In this document: in pieces, positions 43,825-52,576 of the stretch | How positions within the stretch are numbered: position 1 is the stretch's first letter | Layout of the letters: the number at the start of each line of letters is the position of its first letter | Origin: JALHMQ01 sp037441125 | Lineage (GTDB): Bacteria > Pseudomonadota > Gammaproteobacteria > Burkholderiales > Burkholderiaceae_F | DNA length: 64,000 nt | Assembly: GCA_037441125.1 (NCBI GenBank) | Contig: JBBIST010000006.1 | Span: 7,917-71,916, forward strand | Direction: 5' to 3' | Made by a program: the position numbers and the translations under genes | The notes under the pieces: model-generated | The model's input: only the letters and a program-made list of their open reading frames with translations | Told to the model about the DNA's origin: nothing | Database searches by the model: none

Positions 43825-44403
43825 ATGACCCTGCTCGTTCTCGGCCTCGTGCTCTTTCTCGGCGCCCACTCGCTGCGCATCGTCGCTGAGCCGTGGCGCG
43901 TGCAGCGCATCGCCGCCCTCGGGCCGAACGCCTGGAAGGCCGCGGTCGGTGCGGTGTCGGTGGCGGGCTTCGTGCTGATCGTCTACGGCTACGGTGCCGC
44001 GCGCCAGGAGCCGGTGTTCCTGTTCGCGCCGCCGGTGTGGACGCGCCATTTGGCCTCGCTGCTGACGATCCCGGCCTTCATCCTGCTTGCGGCCGCCTTC
44101 GTTCCCGGCACGCGCATCAAGCAGGCGGTCGGCCACCCGATGGTGCTCGGGGTCAAGTTCTGGGCGCTGTCGCACCTGATCGCCAACGGCATGTTGGCCG
44201 ATCTCGTGCTTTTCGGCGCCTTCCTCGTCTGGGCGGTGGTCGATTACACGGCCGCGCGCCGGCGCGACCGTGCTGCCGGCACCGTCTACCCGGCCGGACC
44301 GCTGACGCGCGACCTGCTCGCGGTCGGCGCCGGCCTGGTGGCGTGGGTGCTGTTCGCGTTCTGGCTGCACCGGGTGCTGATCGGCATGGCGCCGTTCGGC
44401 TGA
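43825..44403 (+). CDS. NnrU-like integral membrane protein
   Basis: A 192-residue protein with five to six predicted membrane helices. It has the NnrU-type features GAHSLRIVAEPWR near the start, RHLASLLTIPAFILLAAAF, and GHPMVLGVKFWALSHLIANG in the middle. NnrU was first described with denitrification genes, but its function is unresolved and no nitrogen-oxide genes are present here. The ATG at 43825 begins in the first helix. The 141-base gap before it shows nothing notable. Confidence 0.85.
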   Translation: MTLLVLGLVLFLGAHSLRIVAEPWRVQRIAALGPNAWKAAVGAVSVAGFVLIVYGYGAARQEPVFLFAPPVWTRHLASLLTIPAFILLAAAFVPGTRIKQAVGHPMVLGVKFWALSHLIANGMLADLVLFGAFLVWAVVDYTAARRRDRAAGTVYPAGPLTRDLLAVGAGLVAWVLFAFWLHRVLIGMAPFG

Positions 44404-44572
44404 GCGGCGCGCGGCGCGAGGCTCGGCACCCCGAGAGTCGCGCCAGCCGCGGGCCTTGCCGGCGGTCAAGCCCGTCGCGCGAGGTGCCGGCGTATCCTGC
44501 GCTGCAGGCGCCCGCGAGCGGGCGCAGCTCGAGCGCGCCGCCGCGCCCGAGCCGCACAGCGGAGGTCGACCC

Positions 44573-44860
44573 GTGAGCCACAAGCACGCACACTTGCTGC
44601 GCACACTGTTCAAGGACCCGGTCAGCGGCAACATTCACTGGCGCGAAGTCGAGTCGCTGCTCAATCACGTCGGCGCCGAGATCGAGTCGCTGTCGGGCGC
44701 ACGCCTGCGCGTGAAGCTCAACCGCATGGAAGGCGTGCTGCACCGGCCGCACCACGGCAGCACGCTCGACCGCAGCTCGGTCATGCACCTGCGCGAATTC
44801 CTCGGTCGCGCCGGCGTCACGCCCTCGGCCTACGAGGCACGCAAGAACGCCTCGGCCTGA
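44573..44860 (+). CDS. HicA-like small protein without HicB partner
   Basis: A 95-residue protein with the HicA-like segment NIHWREVESLLNHVGAEIES. Where HicA toxins have a glycine-serine-histidine-containing catalytic loop, this protein has GARLRVKLNRMEGVLHRPHH. The catalytic histidine therefore appears displaced or absent. No hicB-like antitoxin gene is adjacent. The GTG at 44573 lies seven bases after GGAGG and is preferred over the long upstream extension. More likely a chromosomal HicA-fold protein of unknown function than an active toxin. Confidence 0.7.
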   Translation: MSHKHAHLLRTLFKDPVSGNIHWREVESLLNHVGAEIESLSGARLRVKLNRMEGVLHRPHHGSTLDRSSVMHLREFLGRAGVTPSAYEARKNASA

Positions 44861-44930
44861 GACGCCGGCGGCGGCGCGCGCCACGCGCGGCCGCTCGCTC
44901 GCCGGTGCGCTTCGCTCGCCGCGAGCGCCA

Positions 44931-46010
44931 ATGAACGCTGCGTTGCGCTGGGACCTGTTCTGCCAGGTCGTCGACAACTACGGCGACCTCGGCGTGTGCT
45001 GGCGGCTGGCGGCCGATCTGGCGGCGCGCGGCGACAGCGTGCGCCTGTGGGTCGACGATGCGCGCGCGCTCGCCTGGATGGCGCCGCGCGGCGCCGCCGG
45101 CGTCTGCGTCGATCGCTGGCCGGCGGCCGACGACGCCGGCATCGCGCCGGCCGATGCGGTGATCGAAGCCTTCGGTTGCAGCCTGCCGCCCGGCTTCGTG
45201 CAGGCGATGGCGGCGCGCCGGCCGCCGCCGGCGTGGATCAATCTTGAGTACCTGAGCGCCGAGGACTACGTCGAGCGCAACCACCTGCTGCCGTCGCCGC
45301 AATTGGCCGGGGCCGGGCGCGGCCTGGTCAAGCACTTCTACTATCCGGGCTTCAGCGAGCGCACCGGCGGCCTGATGCGCGAGACCGACCTGGCGGCGCG
45401 CCAGCGCGCCTTCGATGCCGCCGCCTGGCGGCGCGCGCAGGGCATCGCTCCGGCGGCCGGCGAGCGCAGCGTGAGCCTGTTTTGCTATGCCAACGCGGCG
45501 CTGCCGGCGCTGGTCGATGCGCTTGCGGCCGAGCCGACCCTGCTGCTGGTCACACTCGGGCCGGCGGCGCAGCAGGTGCAGGCCTTGCTCGGCCGCGAGG
45601 CGCGGCGCGGTGCGCTGCGCGCGCAGTTCCTGCCGGCGCTGGCGCAGACCGACTACGACCACCTGCTGTGGTCGTGCGACCTGAACCTGGTGCGCGGCGA
45701 AGACTCCTTCGTTCGCGCCCAGTGGGCGGGCCGGCCCTTCCTGTGGCAACTCTATCCGCAGTCCGACGGCGCGCATGCGCGCAAGCTCGAAGCCTTCAAC
45801 GATCGCTTCCTGCACGGCGCGCCGGCGGCGCTGGCGGTGCGACTGCGCGCGGCGTCGCGCACCTGGAACGGGATCGGTGCGGCCGCGCAGCGCATCGAGC
45901 TGCCGCAGCTAGCCGCCTGGGGCGAGCACTGCCGTGCCTGGCGCGAGCGGCTGCGGCGCCTGCCCGACCTGACCGCCGGCCTGCGCGCCCTGGCGCGCTC
46001 AGGCCGGTAA
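44931..46010 (+). CDS. earP: EF-P arginine-32 rhamnosyltransferase
   Basis: A 359-residue glycosyltransferase (GT-B-like) that attaches rhamnose from dTDP-rhamnose to Arg32 of elongation factor P. Typical segments: WDLFCQVVDNYGDLGVCWRLA, WINLEYLSAEDYVE, KHFYYPGFSERTGGLMRE and CDLNLVRGEDSFVRAQWAG. Its usual neighbour efp follows after 141 bases, and that EF-P has arginine at position 32, so enzyme and target match. This replaces the EpmA/B lysylation route of enterobacteria. Confidence 0.95.
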   Translation: MNAALRWDLFCQVVDNYGDLGVCWRLAADLAARGDSVRLWVDDARALAWMAPRGAAGVCVDRWPAADDAGIAPADAVIEAFGCSLPPGFVQAMAARRPPPAWINLEYLSAEDYVERNHLLPSPQLAGAGRGLVKHFYYPGFSERTGGLMRETDLAARQRAFDAAAWRRAQGIAPAAGERSVSLFCYANAALPALVDALAAEPTLLLVTLGPAAQQVQALLGREARRGALRAQFLPALAQTDYDHLLWSCDLNLVRGEDSFVRAQWAGRPFLWQLYPQSDGAHARKLEAFNDRFLHGAPAALAVRLRAASRTWNGIGAAAQRIELPQLAAWGEHCRAWRERLRRLPDLTAGLRALARSGR

Positions 46011-46151
46011 AATCGCCGGTCGAGCGCGGCGAGACGAGCCACCGGCCGCCGCACGCCGGGCGCGCCCGGTCGTACCGATTCTTCGCCCCATGCGCGAGCG
46101 CTGCGCCGTCGCGCCGCGGGCGCCGCCCGATCACCCCGCAGGAATCACGCC

Positions 46152-46706
46152 ATGAAACTCGCTCAGGAAATCCGTCCCGGCAACGTCATCATGCACGGCA
46201 AGGATCCGATGATCGTGCTCAAGTCCGAGTACAACCGCGGCGGCCGCAACGCCGCCACGGTGCGCATGAAGCTCAAGTCGCTGCTCAGCGAATCGGGCAC
46301 CGAAGTCGTGTTCAAGGCCGACGACAAGATGGAGCAGATCATCCTCGACAAGAAGGACTGCACCTACTCGTACTTCGCCGACCCGATGTACGTGTTCATG
46401 GACGCCGACTTCAACTCGCACGAGGTCGAGGCGGAGAACATGGGTGATGCGCTCAGCTACCTCGAGGACAACATGCCGGTGTCGGTGGTTTTCTACGAGG
46501 GCCGCGCGATCTCGGTCGAGCTGCCGACCACGGTCGTGCGCGAGATCACGCACACCGAGCCGGCGGTCAAGGGCGACACCTCGGGCAAGGTGCTCAAGGG
46601 CGCAAGGATCGCCACCGGCTTCGAGATCCAGGTGCCGCTGTTCGTCAACATCGGCGACAAGATCGAGATCGACACCCGCGAGCACGTCTACCGCAGGCGG
46701 GTCTGA
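46152..46706 (+). CDS. efp: Elongation factor P
   Basis: A 184-residue translation factor that relieves ribosome stalling at consecutive prolines. The tip loop reads NRGGRNAATV with arginine at residue 32, the rhamnosylation-type variant. Three OB-like domains are intact, ending FVNIGDKIEIDTREHVYRRR. A TAAAAT hexamer at 46008–46013, at the end of earP, could be a −10 element of its own promoter, but no good −35 was found. Confidence 0.97.
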   Translation: MKLAQEIRPGNVIMHGKDPMIVLKSEYNRGGRNAATVRMKLKSLLSESGTEVVFKADDKMEQIILDKKDCTYSYFADPMYVFMDADFNSHEVEAENMGDALSYLEDNMPVSVVFYEGRAISVELPTTVVREITHTEPAVKGDTSGKVLKGARIATGFEIQVPLFVNIGDKIEIDTREHVYRRRV

Positions 46707-46724
46707 GGTGTCTGTCGCGCGGCG

Positions 46725-47384
46725 CTACGACAGTCCGATCGCGGCCAGATAGTCGCGCGCCGCCGACTCGCCGCGGAAGGTGCGGATGCGCCGGCACGCG
46801 TGCCGGATCTGTTCGCGCAGCGCTTCCTGTGTCCGGCATTCGTTGATGCGCGCCGCCGGCTCTTCGCCGTAGGGGCCGAGCCGGTCGTACAGCGCGCGCA
46901 CCGCCGCTCGCTTGGCTTCCTCGAGCGCGGCATCGGCCTCCTCGCGCGCCGGCGGCGGCGCGCTGCGCGTCGGACGGATGACGATTGTCGCCGCCGGCGA
47001 CGGCGGCGGCGGCGCGGCGGTGGCGCGGCGATCGGCCTCGGCGATCGCCCGCCGCAGCGTCGGCGGCTCCTGCGCCCGGTCGGCGGGTGGCCCCAAGTCG
47101 AGCGCCAGGCCGCCCGGCGCGAGCGGCACCGTCGGCGGGTCGTCGTCGAGCCCACGGCCGGGCCGGTCGGTCAGCGCGCACTCCTCGATCAGGCCCTGGG
47201 CGCGCAGGGTGACGAGTGCGCTCTCGAGTTCGCCCTCGCGCACCACCAGGCGCAGTTCGTCCTCGCTGCGCCGGCCGTCTATCACGATCAGCACGCGACG
47301 GGCGGCCGCACTCAGTCCGGCGCGGCGCACGCGAACCTCCTCGACGCCGCGCGCGGTCTTGTTGTAGATCAGTGAGTAGGTCAT
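46725..47384 (-). CDS. Uncharacterised protein, N-terminal winged-helix-like
   Basis: A 219-residue protein starting MTYSLIYNKTARGVEEVRVR (ATG at 47384). Residues 1–80 read as a compact helix-rich domain (AGLSAAARRVLIVIDGRRSE then LVTLRAQGLIEE) resembling winged-helix folds. The middle is a Pro/Ala-rich linker. The C-terminus (about 150–219) is helical with ALREQIRHACRRIRTFRGE. I do not recognise a named family. It is divergent from another uncharacterised gene across a 403-base gap. A regulatory role is only a guess. Confidence 0.65.
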   Translation of the reverse strand: MTYSLIYNKTARGVEEVRVRRAGLSAAARRVLIVIDGRRSEDELRLVVREGELESALVTLRAQGLIEECALTDRPGRGLDDDPPTVPLAPGGLALDLGPPADRAQEPPTLRRAIAEADRRATAAPPPPSPAATIVIRPTRSAPPPAREEADAALEEAKRAAVRALYDRLGPYGEEPAARINECRTQEALREQIRHACRRIRTFRGESAARDYLAAIGLS

Positions 47385-47787
47385 CGGCGGTGGGCGATTG
47401 CGGCCAGCGGCTGGCGAGAACGGTGGCACATCGGACTCGACGCCCCGCACGGTGGCGGGGCGATCGACTCGCGGCCCGTGCCTGCCGACGCTCGGCCCCG
47501 CAAACCGCAGCATCGCCCAGCGCGACCGATCGGATGGGCGGCTGACGCGCCGCCGCGACCGGTCTTTTCACCGCTTACGCCGTCATGCGGGGACTCAAGA
47601 GGCCGCCCCGGGGTGCCGATAGCGCTGGGTTGTCCCCGCCGCCTCGCCATGGGCTGCCGCTGATTTGCTGGCGCGGGGCGGCGGTTTTCGGGCGTTCTCG
47701 ATCGGGTCGGTGCCCTAGCCTGTGTCCTCGTGCCGCTGTGGTCGCGGCGCGGCTGCGCGTCGGGCTGCCATGCCCGGGAGGGGTGCG
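47385..47787. other. Divergent intergenic region between two uncharacterised genes
   Basis: A 403-base gap between divergent genes, with no convincing coding sequence. It contains the sigma-28-like promoter at 47595–47622 on the plus strand and the ribosome-binding site GGGAGGGG before 47788. No promoter could be recognised for the leftward gene. Confidence 0.5.
47595..47622 (+). promoter_or_regulatory. Candidate sigma-28 (FliA) promoter
   Basis: TCAAG at 47595–47599 and GCCGATAG at 47615–47622, separated by 15 bases, follow the flagellar sigma-28 pattern seen in proteobacteria (TCAAG-type −35, GCCGATA −10). The transcript would have a leader of about 160 bases before 47788. No flagellar gene is present in the window, so the link to motility rests on this motif alone. 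Confidence 0.45.
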
Positions 47788-48339
47788 ATGGACGGATCGA
47801 GACATGCGCCGGGCGAACCGGGCGGCAACGCGACCCGGATCGCCCTGACCGTCGACCGCGAAGCGGTCGGACTGATGCGGCACGCGTCGCAGACCGGTCA
47901 CTTGATCGAGTGGTGGCTGCAAGGGGCGGCGACCATGTCGCCGCTGGAGGCGCTGCGCATGGGCCGCAAGCTGGAGCGCTTTCGCCTGGCGGCCCGGCTC
48001 GCCGAAGGCAAGGCATCGCGCCAGGTGCAGTCCACACTCGATGCGCTGCGCGAGGAACTGTTGCAGCACCAGCCGCCGCGCGAGATCCTGGCTGAACTCG
48101 ACTGCGCCGCCCGCGAAAGCTCGCGCCTGGCGACGATCAGCCGGCCACCGCCGACCCTGTATCGCGAGGCGTTCCAGACCGAGCCGCAGCCCGCGCCGGC
48201 GCAGGCGCAGACGCGAGCGCGGCCGGCGCGCAAGCTCACCTGGTTCTTGCTGCTGCTGCTCGCCTCGGTCGCCGGCGCCGCCGCCTACCTTGGACCGCAA
48301 GGCTTCGGCGACCTGATCGCCCGCCTGCCGTCGCTCTGA
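47788..48339 (+). CDS. Uncharacterised protein with C-terminal membrane anchor
   Basis: A 183-residue protein. A soluble helical N-terminal part (IALTVDREAVGLMRHASQTG onward) is followed by a Pro/Gln-rich linker and a single C-terminal hydrophobic helix (LTWFLLLLLASVAGAAAYL, about residues 151–169). A tail-anchored inner-membrane topology is likely. The ATG at 47788 follows GGGAGGGG. No named family was recognised. A possible sigma-28 promoter lies upstream. Confidence 0.65.
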   Translation: MDGSRHAPGEPGGNATRIALTVDREAVGLMRHASQTGHLIEWWLQGAATMSPLEALRMGRKLERFRLAARLAEGKASRQVQSTLDALREELLQHQPPREILAELDCAARESSRLATISRPPPTLYREAFQTEPQPAPAQAQTRARPARKLTWFLLLLLASVAGAAAYLGPQGFGDLIARLPSL

Positions 48340-48495
48340 CCCGCCCGGCGCCGCGCGCGCCCGAGCGGCCGGTCCGCGGCCGCCGCGCGCTCGCGATCGT
48401 CATCGCGCGAACATCCCAGTAGCCCAGGATGCTGCGGTGCAGTATCTTTGGCGCGGGGCGGTTCGCCCGCGAAGCCGCCGAAGGGATCCGCGACA

Positions 48496-49896
48496 ATGGC
48501 TCGCATGGCCGCCGTCTCCAACGTTCCGTTCGACGAGATCGTTCTCGGTCAGCCGCTTGAGGTCAGCCGCACGTTGTCGGCGGCCGACATCGAGGGCCTG
48601 GCCTTCGCCTCCGGCGATCTGGACGCGTTCCAGGGCGAGGGCGATGGCCTGGCTGCGATCTGCGGCCCGACCGAGGCGGCCGGCGCCGAGACCTTCATCG
48701 CCCACCTGATCAACCGCCGCCTGCCCGGGCCCGGGTCGACCATCCTCGAGCAGCGCTTCACCTTCGGCTGCCCGTTGAAGGTCGGCGACCGGGTCACGGC
48801 GAAGATCGTCGCCGTGGCCAAGTCGGACGCCGACCGGGTGCGCTTCGAGTGCCGGGTCACCAACCAGGACGACGAGCTGATCCTGTCGGGCGAGGCGCTG
48901 GTGCGCGCGCCGACGCGCCGCATCACCCACGGCGACCTGTCGACCACCGAGCTGATCTTCCGCCGCACCGACGACTTTGCGCGTCTGCTCAAGCGCTGCG
49001 AGGGCCTCGCCGCCGTGCGCACCGCGGTCGTGCACCCCTGCGACCGCGATTCGCTCGCCGGTGCGATCGCCGCCGCGCGCAAGGGCCTGATCGAGCCGGT
49101 GCTCGTTGGCCCCGAGGCGCGCATCCGCAAGGTGGCGGCAGCCGAGGGCATCGATCTGGCGGGCATCGCGATCGTCGGCGTCGAGCACAGCGTCGCCGCC
49201 GCCGAGCGCGCGGTGAAAATGGCGCGCGACGGCGAGGTCGAGGCGCTGATGAAGGGCAGCCTGCACACCGACGAGCTGATGAGCGCGGTGGTGGCGCGCG
49301 ACGGCGGCCTGCGCACCGGCCGGCGCGTGAGCCACGTGTTCGTGATGGACGTGCCCGCCTATCCGCGCCCGTTGCTGGTGACCGACGCGGCGATCAACAT
49401 CGAGCCCGACCTGCGCACCAAGGCCGACATCGTGCAAAACGCGATCGACCTGGCGCACGTGCTCGGCATCGCCCAGCCCAAGGTGGCGGTGCTGGCGGCG
49501 GTGGAGACGGTCAATCCGGAGATGCAGGCGACGGTCGACGCGGCGATGCTGTGCAAGATGGCCGACCGCGGCCAGATCACCGGCGGCCTGATCGACGGGC
49601 CGCTCGCCTTTGACAACGCCGTGAGCGAGCAGGCGGCGCGCGCCAAGAAGATCGTCTCGCCGGTGGCCGGCCGCGCCGACATCCTGCTGGTGCCGGACCT
49701 GGAAGCCGGCAACATGGTCGCCAAGCAGCTCCAGTACCTGGCCGGCGCCGACAGCGCCGGCATCGTCCTCGGCGCGCGCGTGCCGATCGTGCTCACCAGC
49801 CGTGCCGACAGCGTGCGCATGCGGCTCGCCTCGGCGGCGGTGATGAAGCTGGTGGCGGCGGCGCGGCGCGCCGCCGGCGCGCGCCCGGCGCCGTAG
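48496..49896 (+). CDS. MaoC-like/phosphate acyltransferase fusion
   Basis: A 466-residue protein of the 'bifunctional enoyl-CoA hydratase/phosphate acetyltransferase' architecture. Residues 1–150 form a MaoC-like hot-dog domain. Residues 165–460 form a phosphate acetyl/butyryltransferase domain (MKGSLHTDELM, RRVSHVFVMDVPAYPRPLLV, LAFDNAVSEQAA, LLVPDLEAGNMVAKQL). In the first domain the usual SGDxNPxH catalytic loop reads SGDLDAFQGEGD, so hydratase activity is probably lost. Acetate kinase follows 13 bases later, making an acetyl-CoA to acetate (or butyrate-type) pathway. Confidence 0.85.
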   Translation: MARMAAVSNVPFDEIVLGQPLEVSRTLSAADIEGLAFASGDLDAFQGEGDGLAAICGPTEAAGAETFIAHLINRRLPGPGSTILEQRFTFGCPLKVGDRVTAKIVAVAKSDADRVRFECRVTNQDDELILSGEALVRAPTRRITHGDLSTTELIFRRTDDFARLLKRCEGLAAVRTAVVHPCDRDSLAGAIAAARKGLIEPVLVGPEARIRKVAAAEGIDLAGIAIVGVEHSVAAAERAVKMARDGEVEALMKGSLHTDELMSAVVARDGGLRTGRRVSHVFVMDVPAYPRPLLVTDAAINIEPDLRTKADIVQNAIDLAHVLGIAQPKVAVLAAVETVNPEMQATVDAAMLCKMADRGQITGGLIDGPLAFDNAVSEQAARAKKIVSPVAGRADILLVPDLEAGNMVAKQLQYLAGADSAGIVLGARVPIVLTSRADSVRMRLASAAVMKLVAAARRAAGARPAP

Positions 49897-49909
49897 CGCG
49901 CGCGGCGGC

Positions 49910-51094
49910 ATGACGCCGGCGATCGCGGTCCTGAACGCGGGCTCGTCGAGCCTGAAGTTTTCGCTCTACGCCGCCGACGGCGAGGCGCTGGCCGTAAGCG
50001 CCCGCGGCCGCATCGAGGGCCTGTTCGTGGCGCCGACCTTTGTCGCGCGCGGCGCCGACGGCGCCGTGCTCGGCGAGAAGCGCTGGGAGCACGGCGCGCC
50101 GCTCGGCCACGCCGGCGCGCTCGAGCACCTGCTCGCCTTCCTCGACGATCTGGCCGGCGGCGCGCCGCTGGCCGGCGTCGGCCACCGCGTCGTGCACGGC
50201 GGCGCGCGTTACGCGGCGCCGCTGCGCATCGACGAGGCGCACCTGGCCGAGCTCGAAGCGCTGGTGCCGCTGGCGCCGCTGCACCAGCCGCACAACCTGG
50301 CGCCGATCCGCCGCTTGCTGGCGCGCGCGCCGGAGCTGCCGCAGGTGGCCTGTTTCGACACTGCGTTTCACCGCGGCAACGACGAGCTGGCGCAGATGTT
50401 CGGCCTGCCCTACACGCTGCACCAGGCCGGCGTGCGCCGCTACGGCTTCCACGGCCTGTCCTACGAGTTCATCGCCCGGCGGCTGCCGGAGCTCGCGCCG
50501 CGCGCCGCGCGCGGGCGCACGATCGTCCTGCACCTGGGCAATGGCGCCAGCATGTGCGCGCTTGCCGGCGGCCGCAGCGTGGCCACGACGATGGGCTTCA
50601 CCGCCGTCGACGGCCTGATGATGGGCACGCGCAGCGGCAGCCTCGACCCGGGCGTGGTGCTGTACCTGATCGACCGGTGCGGCATGGACGCGCGCGCGGT
50701 CGAGCGGCTGCTGTACCACGAGTCAGGCCTGCTCGGTGTCTCCGGTGTTTCCAGCGACATGCGCGCGCTGCTGGCGAGCGCAGCACCGCGCGCGCGCCTG
50801 GCGATCGATCTGTACTGCTACCGGATCCGGCGCGAGCTCGGTTCGCTTGCGGCCGCGCTCGGCGGTGTCGATGCGCTGGTGTTCACGGGAGGCATCGGCG
50901 AGAACGCGGCGCCGATCCGTGCGCGCGTGCTCGACGACGCGCGCTGGCTCGGGGTCGAGTGCGACGCCGGCGCCAACGACGCCGGCGGCCCGCTTCTCAC
51001 CACCGACGCCTCGGCGGTCGAGGCCTGGGCGCTCGCCACCGACGAGGAGCTGATGATTGCGCACCACACCTGGGGCGCGATCCGCCGCGGCTGA
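49910..51094 (+). CDS. ackA: Acetate kinase
   Basis: A 394-residue ASKHA-fold kinase interconverting acetyl phosphate plus ADP with acetate plus ATP. Family signatures: VLNAGSSSLKFSLY at the N-terminus, CFDTAFHRGN, YGFHGLSYEFI, HLGNGASMCA, GTRSGSLDPG and FTGGIGENAAPIRA. It is probably co-transcribed with the upstream phosphate acyltransferase. Confidence 0.93.
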   Translation: MTPAIAVLNAGSSSLKFSLYAADGEALAVSARGRIEGLFVAPTFVARGADGAVLGEKRWEHGAPLGHAGALEHLLAFLDDLAGGAPLAGVGHRVVHGGARYAAPLRIDEAHLAELEALVPLAPLHQPHNLAPIRRLLARAPELPQVACFDTAFHRGNDELAQMFGLPYTLHQAGVRRYGFHGLSYEFIARRLPELAPRAARGRTIVLHLGNGASMCALAGGRSVATTMGFTAVDGLMMGTRSGSLDPGVVLYLIDRCGMDARAVERLLYHESGLLGVSGVSSDMRALLASAAPRARLAIDLYCYRIRRELGSLAAALGGVDALVFTGGIGENAAPIRARVLDDARWLGVECDAGANDAGGPLLTTDASAVEAWALATDEELMIAHHTWGAIRRG

Positions 51095-51114
51095 CCGGCG
51101 GCGGCGCGCGCGCC

Positions 51115-51756
51115 TCAGCGCCGCGGCGCCGGCCCGATCAGGGTCGCCGCTTCCATCGCGCCGGCGATCACAGCGGCGAAGGCCCGCGTCTCGGCCGGAA
51201 TGTCGGCCGGCGCCGCGGTGCGCGTGCGCGCGGTCCACTCGATGCGGTCGGCGGCAACATCGGTGAGCGAGGTCTGGACGATGTAGGCGAGATAGGCGCG
51301 CACCTCGTGGCGCGGCGGAAACGCCATGCCCCAGTGCCAGCCGTACCAGCCGCGAAAGCCGTGCAGTCCGCCATACATGAACGGGTCCGGCCGCACCACG
51401 ACCTCGCGGTCCTTGTCGATCACCGCGGTCGACAGCAGGTGCGTGGCACGCGCCTTCACCGCCGCCTGCTGCAGCAGCCGGTCGCTGTCCTGGTCGAGCG
51501 TCGCCACCGCCTCGTAGCTGCGCAGCGCCTGGACCCCGCGCGCGGCGAGTTGATCGACCATCGCGTCCTCGAACAGGCGACGCACGGTCTCGTCGCGCGC
51601 CACGCCCACCACCATGACCGGGCCGACCAGGCGCGTGCCCGCGAACTCGGCCCGCACCCAGGTGCCTTCAAGGCGCGTCGCGGCGCAGCCGGAAAGCACG
51701 ATCGTTGCCAGCGCCAGCAGCGCCGCGCCCATTGCCACGCGTATCGCAGACATCAT
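51115..51756 (-). CDS. Putative lipoprotein (DUF4136-like)
   Basis: A 213-residue lipoprotein with signal sequence and lipobox LSGC (Cys23). The mature part has alternating beta/alpha pattern VGPVMVVGVARDETVRRLFED, then MVDQLAARGVQAL, similar to small periplasmic lipoproteins of the DUF4136/LpoB-like fold. A Gly/Trp/Tyr-rich patch (FRGWYGWHWGMAF) sits in the middle. It converges with ackA. Role unknown. Confidence 0.8.
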   Translation of the reverse strand: MMSAIRVAMGAALLALATIVLSGCAATRLEGTWVRAEFAGTRLVGPVMVVGVARDETVRRLFEDAMVDQLAARGVQALRSYEAVATLDQDSDRLLQQAAVKARATHLLSTAVIDKDREVVVRPDPFMYGGLHGFRGWYGWHWGMAFPPRHEVRAYLAYIVQTSLTDVAADRIEWTARTRTAAPADIPAETRAFAAVIAGAMEAATLIGPAPRR

Positions 51757-51946
51757 TGATCTCCGTCAGTTCGTGCACTCGAGCGCCGGCCCGGGGGCGG
51801 CATCGGCTGCGCGCCGGGACGGCACGCGCTCCTCGCTGCTGCTGCCGGCGCATCTTCGACCGCGCGGCGTCGCCATCGATCCGGCGCCGCTAGCGGGTTC
51901 GCGCCTGCGCGTGTCTACGTGGCCGGCGCGGCGCGCGCCGTCCGGG

Positions 51947-52576
51947 TCAGTACCGATACGACAGGCCGATTTGCGCCGCGCCCTGGACGAGGCCGTCGCC
52001 GTGAACGACGACCAGGCAGCCGTTGGCGCAGAACAGACCGCCACGGCTGTCGACGAGCGTGAAATAGCCGCGCAGCTCGGCGCGCAGCGCCAGGCGCGCG
52101 CCAAGTGCGAACTGCTGGCCGATGCCGAGGTTCAGCGACGGCCGCAGCGCATCGCCGGTGCCCGCCAGTCCGGGGCGGTACAGCGTCGCGCCGAGGCCGC
52201 CGACGACGTAGGGTCCGGCGCCGATCGGCCCGTCGAAGAAGTAGGTGCCGCCGAGGTGGAGGTGCGTGACGGTGAGCGGCAGCGGCCGCTGCGGCGCGGC
52301 CGTCGCCAGCGCCGCCGCGGTGAGCGCCAGCTCGGTGCGCTGGTGCGACAGGTAAAGCTGCAATTGCCGCTGGCCGTCGAGTCCGCGGTCGATGCTGATC
52401 GCCCAGGACGGCGCGCCCGCCAACCGCAGGCGCTCGCCGACGGCATCGCTGAAGCGACCACCGTCGCGCCAGCCGCCGTAGACCGTGACCGCGCCGTCGA
52501 GCGCGCTCGCCGCCGCCGGCACGGCGGCCAGCGCGCAGACAAGTGCGGCGAGCGCGCCGCGTGCCGGTGCCGTCAT
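51947..52576 (-). CDS. Putative outer-membrane beta-barrel protein
   Basis: A 209-residue exported protein. The signal peptide spans about residues 1–26 (ALAAVPAAASA). Short amphipathic strands with the glycine/aromatic pattern of eight-stranded barrels follow (THLHLGGTYFFDGPIGAGPY, RPSLNLGIGQQFALG), and the C-terminus is a terminal tyrosine (IGLSYRY). Its ATG overlaps the stop of the upstream secreted-protein gene as ATGA, so the pair probably acts together. No specific ligand can be named. Confidence 0.75.
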   Translation of the reverse strand: MTAPARGALAALVCALAAVPAAASALDGAVTVYGGWRDGGRFSDAVGERLRLAGAPSWAISIDRGLDGQRQLQLYLSHQRTELALTAAALATAAPQRPLPLTVTHLHLGGTYFFDGPIGAGPYVVGGLGATLYRPGLAGTGDALRPSLNLGIGQQFALGARLALRAELRGYFTLVDSRGGLFCANGCLVVVHGDGLVQGAAQIGLSYRY

